DNA from: a virus
Direction: 5' to 3' (one strand)
Virus record (IMG/VR): IMGVR_UViG_3300043640_000180
Location: 1 to 40,326 of that record
Length of the DNA: 40,326 nt
A model generated the notes under the pieces. The model was not told where the DNA came from and ran no database searches. It worked only from the letters and a program-made list of their open reading frames with translations. The position numbers and the translations under genes are program-made. Below, piece after piece: positions 14,388-21,120 of the stretch (position 1 is the stretch's first letter; each line of letters begins with the position of its first letter).

Positions 14388-14575
14388 CGTTGACTCCTGA
14401 GTTTGTCAGCTTTTTGGATTACTGCCGTTGCTTCGGCCACAACCTCACCGGCGATTCTTCGGGCTTCCGCATCCATAATGAGGCGTGTGGCATTGAAAAG
14501 CGTCACAACTTCTTTCAGTGTCGAAAGCAGCTCGTCGTTTAGCTTCTCGGCAACTATCAGCTTCGCTTCGCTCAT
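14384..14575 (-). CDS. Small helical protein following the sponge pair
   Basis: This 63-aa protein starts at ATG 14575 behind GGAGGAA and overlaps the Acb2-like gene by 4 nt (ATGA). It is almost wholly helical with a heptad-like pattern, so probably an oligomerising coiled-coil. Being coupled to the Tad2-like and Acb2-like genes, it is worth testing as a third counter-defence gene, though no family is recognised. Confidence 0.6.
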   Translation of the reverse strand: MSEAKLIVAEKLNDELLSTLKEVVTLFNATRLIMDAEARRIAGEVVAEATAVIQKADKLRSQR

Positions 14576-14793
14576 TGTTCCTCCTCCGGGTTGCACGCGA
14601 TCGCAAGATTCATGGCCATCACGGTTTCGCGCAGATGGCGCATCGCGGCGGTCTTGTCCGCGCAGTCCGGCACGCTCTTGTTGAATAGCTCCGCGAAGCC
14701 CTTGGCCACGATGCGCAGGTCCGTGTATCGGTTTACGCGCGTTGGGTTCGGCGTGTGGTACTGAAACCAGTTGTCGATGTCTTCCTGTCTCAT
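14572..14793 (-). CDS. acb2-like: Acb2/Tad1-hairpin family cyclic-nucleotide sponge
   Basis: This 73-aa protein starts at ATG 14793 (ATGA overlap with the Tad2-like gene). It matches the helical-hairpin family of Acb2 (DUF7681 or Acb2_Tad1_hairpin, as I recall): an N-terminal aromatic patch NWFQYH (8-13), a following Tyr (23), helix 1, the short turn VPDCADK (41-47), then helix 2 with AAMRHLRETVMAMNLAIA. Known members form hexamers that sequester the cyclic di- and trinucleotides of CBASS; some Tad1/Acb2 relatives also bind Thoeris gcADPR. The turn-Asp-Lys followed by a long amphipathic helix ending in N-AIA is the key evidence. Ligand choice cannot be read. It sits in the late operon beside a Tad2-like gene. 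Confidence 0.7.
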   Translation of the reverse strand: MRQEDIDNWFQYHTPNPTRVNRYTDLRIVAKGFAELFNKSVPDCADKTAAMRHLRETVMAMNLAIACNPEEEQ

Positions 14794-15062
14794 AGAACCA
14801 TCCAATCTTCGGCCAGCTGGTCAGTTTGCGATGGTGTCCACGGGACGACAGTTCCGTCCACTGTCTTCAAAGCTATGTAGGCCTGATAGGGAACCAAACC
14901 ATTTTCGCCCCATTCTGCCTTCGCGATCTCGGTCCTCGCGGGATACTGACCCTCTGGGACGTAATACAGAAACATCCCTTTGCCGTTCCATCCCTTTCTC
15001 GCTACTCGGTCGCCGTCTTTCAACGCTGCAAGCGCCACTCCATAATTCAATGGAAATTCCAC
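14790..15062 (-). CDS. tad2-like: DUF2829 / Tad2-like anti-Thoeris sponge
   Basis: This 90-aa protein starts at GTG 15062, with GAGGAGA upstream, overlapping the previous stop (TAGTG). It is a full-length DUF2829 protein: GVALAALKDGDRVARKGW (8-25), NGKGMFLYYVPEGQY (26-40) and the C-terminal signature VPWTPSQTDQLAEDW (73-87). DUF2829 is the family of Tad2, which as a tetramer sequesters the gcADPR signal of Thoeris immunity; some members also bind cyclic dinucleotides. The family call is strong, the exact ligand is not. It is translationally coupled to the Acb2-like gene. Confidence 0.85.
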   Translation of the reverse strand: MEFPLNYGVALAALKDGDRVARKGWNGKGMFLYYVPEGQYPARTEIAKAEWGENGLVPYQAYIALKTVDGTVVPWTPSQTDQLAEDWMVL

Positions 15063-17257
15063 TATTTTGTCTCCTCGGTGTTCTCTTCCTGCGGTGGTTG
15101 GTTCTCCTGAATGATCGCAGATGAGATTAACCCAGCGGCCAGCTTCGGGGTTACGTTATTGCGCACGGCGTAGTCGACCAGCGTACCAATGTGCGGATTC
15201 GTTGCCGCCTGTTGCAGCAGCCATCGTTCGGCCTTCGCGCCGGCGTAGCTTCCGGCCACTGCGCCCTCGAAGCCTCCCATCTGGTGACCGATATAAGCGC
15301 CCAGCGCGCCTCCTACCTTGCCGTGCATCATGTTGTGCATCACGCTCATACTCATGCCCTTGAACCCGCTGGCACCCTTGGGCGTATTCAGCAGATCGGA
15401 CATGCGCGTCATGTTCTCCATGCCCTCCTTGCCGATGACACTCTCCAACCGGTCCTGGCCGTACTGCTTGATAAGCCGCTGCATCCCGTTCTGCAGCCGC
15501 ACCCCGCTCAACACGCGGCCACCGGCTACCTCTGAGGCATAGCGTTCATTGACGTTGGCAGCATGTTCCACCGCGCTGTGCAGGCCGTCGAGCACCATCG
15601 ACTTCGACCACAGCGTCGAGGCCTGGGCGCGCTCGCCGTGCGTGATTCCATTCGAGTTGTCGATGATGCCTCGAATCTGTCCCTCTAGCTGGTATTGCTT
15701 GGTGAAGTCGCCGCGCTTGCCGGCTGCGGCGCGTTCACGGTTCAGGCGTCCGAACTCGCCATCCGAAACCGCGTCGAGCTTCTGATAGATCGGCGTGGCC
15801 GCATTCTGCAACTGGTCGGCAGCATCCCCAAAGGTCTGCACGCTCTGAGCGCCGCGCAGCGCATCGACGGGTCGGAAATTCGGCAACGTCCGCTGGTAGG
15901 CGTGATACATATCCATCTTCTGGGCGAGCTGGTCCCGCGCCTCGGTTACGTCGCTGATCTGCTGCGGAGACATATCAGGCTCCGGGTTGTCTACCAGATC
16001 ATTCAGCCTGCTCAAATGCGCCTGCGTCGCTTCCGGCCCCATCGAAACGATGTCGCCGCTCCCTGTCACCCTCGTACTTCCCATTTCTTCACCGGGTTTG
16101 AGGCTGGTGAGGTATTGCAGGATCGGCTCTTTGTGCGTCGGCCCTGTAAACGGCTCCTGGTCATGGACGAGCGGCAGCGGCTCCTCATCGCCATACTTGA
16201 AGGCACCCTCGTTGTACGGCTCCGTCTTCGCTGCGGTCGGCGAACCTTTCCCCGGAACGTACTCGCTTCCAATCTGCTTCACGCGCGGCGTATTCCCGCC
16301 TGGCACTGACTCCTCTGTCGTTCCGATGCCTTCGATGGTGAAGGGATAGGGTCTCGCATCCTCGGGCGATGCCAGGAGACGCGCGGGGTTCCTAATCTGG
16401 TTGGCCACGACGCGCCCCTGATTGGCTTCGTTCAAGGCGTCCTGCGTGGCGTTCCGTGCAACATTCCTGAACACCTTTGGGGCTGATGCCTGCTGCGCCG
16501 CTCCTACTTCGGGAACCTCGTTCACCTTCACGTCGCCGCGCGGTCCTGTGCCTGGTCGCTGCGAGGAAAGCGTCTGCACCTTCTCTCCCGCGATGTCCTC
16601 GACTGCCGGCGCAACCTTCGCCGCTCCATGCTGCAGCGCGCCCAGCCCACCATCGAGCGCGCCTGCGGTCAATCCTGTTACTGCTCCACTCTCAAGCGCC
16701 CCCGTTGTGTCCGCTCCATGCAATCCGGCTTGCGCCGTGCCAATCCCCATCGCCTTTAGGCCCGTCTGTACGGCTTGAGCGATGCGGGGATACTTCTCCA
16801 TCGTCTTCATCAACGGGGCCAGGTGCGAAAACTTCTCGGCCACGCTCATCCCCTTGACCGCTTCGTCGCCCAAAGCAAACTCCGCGATGTTCTCCAAGCC
16901 ATATCCGGTCATGCCGGCGATCGTGTGGGGTATCGGCGCGGCGGCGGCGGCATCCACTTTGCTCTTGAGTTCTGGGGCCAGGTCCAGAGCGCTGGTCGTT
17001 TTACCATCCATCGGGGCAAAGAGCTTGGCCAGGGTAGAAAGGCTCTGCGCACCGCCCGTCTTCACAGCCTGCCATGCCTCACTGGCTTGTTGGCCCAACG
17101 AATCTTCATCTGGCGGCGGCGTTGCGGGGGCGCTGGTGGCTGGCGCAGCTCCAACCGGCGCACCGAGTCCGGCGAGAGGATCGCCGCCGCCGCTCGATGG
17201 CGGTGGAGCGCCGACTGGAGCGCCGATTCCCGCGAGAGGATCTGCAGCGGCGCTCAT
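15062..17257 (-). CDS. Large internal virion (DNA-ejection) protein
   Basis: This 731-aa protein has its ATG coupled ATGA to the previous gene. The N terminus has a duplicated segment, DPLAGIGAPVGAPPP and DPLAGLGAPVGAAPA, also visible in the DNA. Long Ala/Gln-rich helices follow, and near the C terminus there is a glycine-zipper-like stretch, GGALGAYIGHQMGG then AVAGSYAGA, suited to membrane insertion. It is one of three consecutive large, low-complexity genes after the nozzle and GNAT-like genes, the position of T7 gp14-gp16-type ejection proteins. No transglycosylase motif is seen. Confidence 0.6.
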   Translation of the reverse strand: MSAAADPLAGIGAPVGAPPPSSGGGDPLAGLGAPVGAAPATSAPATPPPDEDSLGQQASEAWQAVKTGGAQSLSTLAKLFAPMDGKTTSALDLAPELKSKVDAAAAAPIPHTIAGMTGYGLENIAEFALGDEAVKGMSVAEKFSHLAPLMKTMEKYPRIAQAVQTGLKAMGIGTAQAGLHGADTTGALESGAVTGLTAGALDGGLGALQHGAAKVAPAVEDIAGEKVQTLSSQRPGTGPRGDVKVNEVPEVGAAQQASAPKVFRNVARNATQDALNEANQGRVVANQIRNPARLLASPEDARPYPFTIEGIGTTEESVPGGNTPRVKQIGSEYVPGKGSPTAAKTEPYNEGAFKYGDEEPLPLVHDQEPFTGPTHKEPILQYLTSLKPGEEMGSTRVTGSGDIVSMGPEATQAHLSRLNDLVDNPEPDMSPQQISDVTEARDQLAQKMDMYHAYQRTLPNFRPVDALRGAQSVQTFGDAADQLQNAATPIYQKLDAVSDGEFGRLNRERAAAGKRGDFTKQYQLEGQIRGIIDNSNGITHGERAQASTLWSKSMVLDGLHSAVEHAANVNERYASEVAGGRVLSGVRLQNGMQRLIKQYGQDRLESVIGKEGMENMTRMSDLLNTPKGASGFKGMSMSVMHNMMHGKVGGALGAYIGHQMGGFEGAVAGSYAGAKAERWLLQQAATNPHIGTLVDYAVRNNVTPKLAAGLISSAIIQENQPPQEENTEETK

Positions 17258-19233
17258 TGACTCACCACCAGGCCGGGAACGTTCTTGGGTATCTGGTTAG
17301 TCGGAACGTCCTTCCACGTCGGGGAGCCGGGTGCCCAGATACGGCTCATGCCTGCTGCTGGCGGCGCGACGTTGGGCGCGAGGGCTGGCGGCTGCGCGGT
17401 GTGTGACGGCCCGCCCTGCTGGGCTACAGCCTGAGCGCGGTAGCTGGGGTCCAGCGAAGCTCTCGCCTCCATCGCTTCCTTGTCGATGTTGGGCATGGGT
17501 GCTTCGTAGGATTTACTCGGTGCGGCGTTATCCCAGGTCTGTTGCATACTGTCGAACTTCTTCCCCATCGATCCCACCTGGGTTGCGATGGCGGCATGGC
17601 GATTGCGTGGGAGCGTCGAACCCAGAGTCTCCTTGAAAGAATCGATCGCCGGAATGGTCGTGTCGCCATAGAACTTGGCCAGCTCGGGCGCGAGAGTGCC
17701 GAGTTGATTTCGGTAGGCGATGTAGTCGCTGGTTCCGTAGATGTGGCTTTGGGTGGTGTTGAGCTCGTCCAGCTTCTTTAAATGCTTCAATGCCGTGGCT
17801 CCGGCGTTGAGGGTGAATCCGGCTGTGCCTGGCTTCATGCTGGTGAACTCTTTGTAGACCGATGGATAGGCTGCCACCTTCGAGCCGTCGAAATCCGGAT
17901 ATTTCTGGGTCACGGCGCTCAGCAGCTCGGGGTTGCGCGAGAGCAGATATGCCATCCGTTCGGGTGCCACCTTGCCGGTTCCAATGGAATCGACTAATGG
18001 GGATGCCCCTCCTTTGCCGTCGCCCGTCAACGTGCGGTCTTTCGCCGCCGTAGCTTCGCTGGCATCGGCCCGCGCATTGTTGGCGCGAATCTCGCTTGGT
18101 GCCTTCGCTGCGGTCGCCCTCGATGCGCCGGCTTCGGCCTTGTTCTTTTCAATCTCACTCGGAGCTTTGCCGGCGTTGGCCTTCGCCTCATCGGTCGCGG
18201 CCTGCTTCTGCGCCAGATTCGCCTGGTCGAGCTTGAACTTCTGCGCGGCGTTGGCGGCTGCGGTCTCGTAGTCGTCGACTTCGCCGGCTGTCAGCGGCTC
18301 ACTGCTCTTGTGCTCGGCATACTGGCCGGTCGCGCTGTCGAAGGTATGGAAGACGGTCCCTGCAGGCTCGATCGTCTTCCGGTAGCCATCCGGCATCTTG
18401 AAGACGCGGATTCCGGCTGCCGTCCCGTCCGGGTTGTAGTGGGGAAGTATCTCGATCTGGTGATTCTGAATCATGCTCTGCATCACGTTCGGGTCGACCT
18501 TCAGGATTTTGTCGATGTCGTTTGGGTTAGCTGCGGTCCCCAGCAGCGTTGCGCCGTCGACCTTCATCAGCCTGTCCTCCTGCCCCTGGGCGAACGTCAC
18601 ATCATGCTCGCTCGCCTCGTGCTTCATGGCGGTCAGGTGCCACGCCTGCTCGGCGGTGTCCATGCGCAGCTTCTGATAGTTGGCGTTGGCGAGAATCTGT
18701 TTCTGCAGCGCCGGCGTCTGCGCCGCCGCATCCTTCGCCTGTTGCTGGCCCTGGTCGAAGCCTGCCGCCGCTGCAGCTCCGGGGTTGCGTCCCTTTCCCG
18801 CCGCGAACCCCTTGGCCGCTCCCCCGATCAGGCCCGCGCCGATCCGCACCCACTGCTGGCCTCGGCTCATCGTCTGCTGTTTCACGTACTGATTGCCCGC
18901 CGCGTCGGTTCCGATCTCCGGTTTGGTCTTGCCTACCAGAGCATCCGCGATCGAATCGACCACTCCAAGGATGCCCGGTGCCTTCTGTGACGTGACGACT
19001 ACCGGCTGCGCTGCTGCAGGGGGCGGCGGGGGTGTGGAACCGGCTGCGGGGCTTGCTGGCGGCGTTGCTGGCGGCGCGTTGGGGGATTGGGTCGCCGGCG
19101 CGCTGCTGGGCGGCTGTGAGGCCGCTGGTGCGGTTTGCGGGGGTGCCGGTGTCGCCGCCGCGTCCCATCCGCTGGGTGCCGCCGCTGCCTCCATCTGTCC
19201 CGCCGCCTGTACTCCTGATGTCGTTCCGCCCAT
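17254..19233 (-). CDS. Large Ala/Pro-rich internal virion protein
   Basis: This 659-aa protein starts at ATG 19233 behind GGGAG. The first 85 residues are disordered and Pro/Ala-rich. A hydrophobic Gly/Ala segment (about 110-140) comes next, then long helices. Two degenerate copies of a repeat containing KAPSEI occur around 330-375 within an Ala-rich coiled-coil. Size, composition and position support an ejection protein that is expelled with the DNA and spans the envelope. No enzyme motif is seen. Confidence 0.6.
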   Translation of the reverse strand: MGGTTSGVQAAGQMEAAAAPSGWDAAATPAPPQTAPAASQPPSSAPATQSPNAPPATPPASPAAGSTPPPPPAAAQPVVVTSQKAPGILGVVDSIADALVGKTKPEIGTDAAGNQYVKQQTMSRGQQWVRIGAGLIGGAAKGFAAGKGRNPGAAAAAGFDQGQQQAKDAAAQTPALQKQILANANYQKLRMDTAEQAWHLTAMKHEASEHDVTFAQGQEDRLMKVDGATLLGTAANPNDIDKILKVDPNVMQSMIQNHQIEILPHYNPDGTAAGIRVFKMPDGYRKTIEPAGTVFHTFDSATGQYAEHKSSEPLTAGEVDDYETAAANAAQKFKLDQANLAQKQAATDEAKANAGKAPSEIEKNKAEAGASRATAAKAPSEIRANNARADASEATAAKDRTLTGDGKGGASPLVDSIGTGKVAPERMAYLLSRNPELLSAVTQKYPDFDGSKVAAYPSVYKEFTSMKPGTAGFTLNAGATALKHLKKLDELNTTQSHIYGTSDYIAYRNQLGTLAPELAKFYGDTTIPAIDSFKETLGSTLPRNRHAAIATQVGSMGKKFDSMQQTWDNAAPSKSYEAPMPNIDKEAMEARASLDPSYRAQAVAQQGGPSHTAQPPALAPNVAPPAAGMSRIWAPGSPTWKDVPTNQIPKNVPGLVVSQ

Positions 19234-19242
19234 AGTGTCTCC

Positions 19243-19860
19243 CTATCCCCACTTCTGAATACTTGCGCCCGACGCCATGCCTGCGGCACTGCCAACTGCT
19301 CCAATCGTCGCGTTGAGCCAGCTATCGTCTTCGCTGGCGATCTCGGAGGCCGTCGTTCCTGCCGCCGACCCGGAGCTGGTCTCATTCGATTCGTAGCCCA
19401 GCGGATTCTCCCCAGCGGCGATCGTCTGCAGTCCCTGTCCCGCGTTCTCCCATTCGTTGTAGCCCTGCGTGTAGTCGGCCTCGTTAATCTGGTTCTCCTG
19501 GCTCGACTCCTCCTGCGCTGCGGAGTTGGCGACCTGCTGCTTAAGCTGTATCTGGCCGCCGCTGGGCAGTGGGTTGTCGCCGCCGCCCTCGGCTGCGATG
19601 CTTTCATTCACGCCCTTCGCCGCCGCCTGATAGTTCTCTGCGGTTCCCTCGACCGCCTGCGAGTTCAGGGTGTTGAGTTCGGGAGTCGAGAATCCCGTCT
19701 GGTTCGGCCCTTTGGCGTAGATCGATTGAAACTGCGATACCAGCGGCGCAAAGATGGCCTGCTGGTCGGCGTACTGCTTCGCGGTGAGGTCCGCCGCCTG
19801 CTTGTAGGCCGCGAGCTGGGCATCGCCTAAATCCGTTTGCTGCTGTGTGGGACCCGACAT
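19243..19860 (-). CDS. Small internal virion protein
   Basis: This 205-aa protein starts at ATG 19860 behind GGAGAC. It is Gln/Ala/Asn-rich and helical, with a Gly-rich middle (AEGGGDNPLPSGGQIQLKQQ) and a small-residue hydrophobic C-terminal helix (IGAVGSAAGMASGAS). In position and size it matches the smallest of the three podovirus ejection proteins (gp14-like). The assignment rests on synteny and composition. Confidence 0.55.
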   Translation of the reverse strand: MSGPTQQQTDLGDAQLAAYKQAADLTAKQYADQQAIFAPLVSQFQSIYAKGPNQTGFSTPELNTLNSQAVEGTAENYQAAAKGVNESIAAEGGGDNPLPSGGQIQLKQQVANSAAQEESSQENQINEADYTQGYNEWENAGQGLQTIAAGENPLGYESNETSSGSAAGTTASEIASEDDSWLNATIGAVGSAAGMASGASIQKWG

Positions 19861-19870
19861 CGGCGGTCTC

Positions 19871-20137
19871 CTATCTCTTCTTCGCCATCATGGAATAGCC
19901 GGCATGATCGCCGATGGCATCGTGTCCCTTGGCCGCGCGTTTGCCGCCTTTGCCTGCGTGGTCTTTGTGCTTCGCGGCGATCCCTTTCATATTCTTCGCA
20001 AATTGCGCCTTCTTCGCCATCTTGCCGCCTGCTTTAAGACCTGCCGCGATCTTCTTCGGAGTCGCCTTCCCGAACGATCCCTCGGTTCCTTTGGCCTTCA
20101 TCTTCGCGTCCGCTTTCTGTATCCATTTGCCTGCCAT
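19871..20137 (-). CDS. Lysine-rich small virion protein
   Basis: This 88-aa protein starts at ATG 20137 behind AGAGGGGG. It is very basic: MAGKWIQKADAKMKAKG, then repeated AKK/GK motifs to a MMAKKR end. Such short Lys/Gly/Ala proteins with a KWIQKA-type start are found next to ejection genes in several phages and may bind DNA in the capsid. The function is inferred. Confidence 0.55.
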   Translation of the reverse strand: MAGKWIQKADAKMKAKGTEGSFGKATPKKIAAGLKAGGKMAKKAQFAKNMKGIAAKHKDHAGKGGKRAAKGHDAIGDHAGYSMMAKKR

Positions 20138-20147
20138 GATGCCCCCT

Positions 20148-20627
20148 CTATGAAGCCTGTTTGACCTCAAACTCGGTATCTTTCAGCGTGTAAATCTCGC
20201 GCGCGCCGTCCTTCACAAAGCCCAGCCTCTTCTCCGTGAACAGAACCAGGTCCTCATTCTTGCTAAAGAAATAGAGGGTCTTGAAGCCATTCATCGGCAA
20301 TGCTTTTTTCAGCCACCCAAAACCCGCTTCCAGCCCTCTCACCACTCTCGCCCTCGATACGGTTCCGCACTCTCGATCGAACTGCAGGGAGATTTCAATT
20401 TCGTTGTCCGCCTGACGGATGGACTTCACAAAAAACAGAATCCCGATCGCGTCTTCGAGCACATAGCTGTTCACCTGGTTATTCTGGTCGACCCAATAGT
20501 CGGGATACTGCAGCTCCCATTTGTGCTCGGGGTCCATCAGGTTCCACATGCGCGACAAAGGCTTATCGTCAAGGGTCGCGGGGCGAAACGTATAGCCATC
20601 GAATTGATACACCGGAAGATTATCCAA
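20148..20627 (-). CDS. GNAT-like acyltransferase-fold protein
   Basis: This 159-aa protein has its likely start at TTG 20627, 5 nt after GAGGAA; an in-frame TTG at 20672 would overlap the previous gene. YTFRPATLDDKP near the N terminus, central strands (NEIEISLQFDRE) and FFSKNEDLVLFTEKRLGFV near the C terminus follow the GNAT fold, whose last part typically reads N-x-x-A-x-x-h-y-x-x-x-GF. The acetyl-CoA loop (Q/R-x-x-G-x-G/A) is not clear, so it may be a structural or degenerate member, as in some podovirus gene clusters. Confidence 0.5.
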   Translation of the reverse strand: MDNLPVYQFDGYTFRPATLDDKPLSRMWNLMDPEHKWELQYPDYWVDQNNQVNSYVLEDAIGILFFVKSIRQADNEIEISLQFDRECGTVSRARVVRGLEAGFGWLKKALPMNGFKTLYFFSKNEDLVLFTEKRLGFVKDGAREIYTLKDTEFEVKQAS

Positions 20628-20655
20628 AGTCGTTCCTCGTGCTTGCTTCTTATCT

Positions 20656-21120
20656 CTATTTTCCGATTGCAAATATCAACGGCGTCACGATCATGTCGCC
20701 GTGGTCTGCGTTGCGCTGGTAGTAGTAGGACACAGAGGTCTCGTCCCATTCGGTGACGCTCCACGCCGGCATCTCGCCATAATCGGTTCCCGTCGTCATG
20801 CCGCAGACCGTAGCCTGAAAGATTGCATTCGGGAAAGGAATCGGAAAGTCGGTGGAGAAAACCTCTCCGTTCTGCGTCCCGTCGAGCGGCGCTCCCTGGC
20901 ACCACTGCATGATGGTTCCATCCGGCAGCGTCGTATGGGTGTCGGAGCTGGGGACGGCGGCGGCGGCCACAACCGGGGCCTGCGTCACAGAGGTTACGTT
21001 TCCGCTCTGGTCGATTACCACTTTGGGGTCGCTATAGATTCCCGGCGCGAGGGGTCCTTTTTTCGACTCAGGCCGCGAGGCTAATTCGTTGGCGACTGCT
21101 GCATCACGAAGGTTTGCCAT
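20656..21120 (-). CDS. Tail-fibre protein with gp53-like C-terminal domain
   Basis: This 154-aa protein starts at ATG 21120 behind AAAGGA, overlapping the nozzle-gene stop (TAATG). The C-terminal half, from LPDGTIMQWCQG through FPIPFPNAIFQATVCG to an FAIGK end, matches the gp53-like tail-fibre fold: the IMQWG-type strand, an FP-x-x-FP turn and a terminal W/F-x-IG. The short N-terminal part could attach to the tail. It may recognise a surface receptor. Confidence 0.6.
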   Translation of the reverse strand: MANLRDAAVANELASRPESKKGPLAPGIYSDPKVVIDQSGNVTSVTQAPVVAAAAVPSSDTHTTLPDGTIMQWCQGAPLDGTQNGEVFSTDFPIPFPNAIFQATVCGMTTGTDYGEMPAWSVTEWDETSVSYYYQRNADHGDMIVTPLIFAIGK

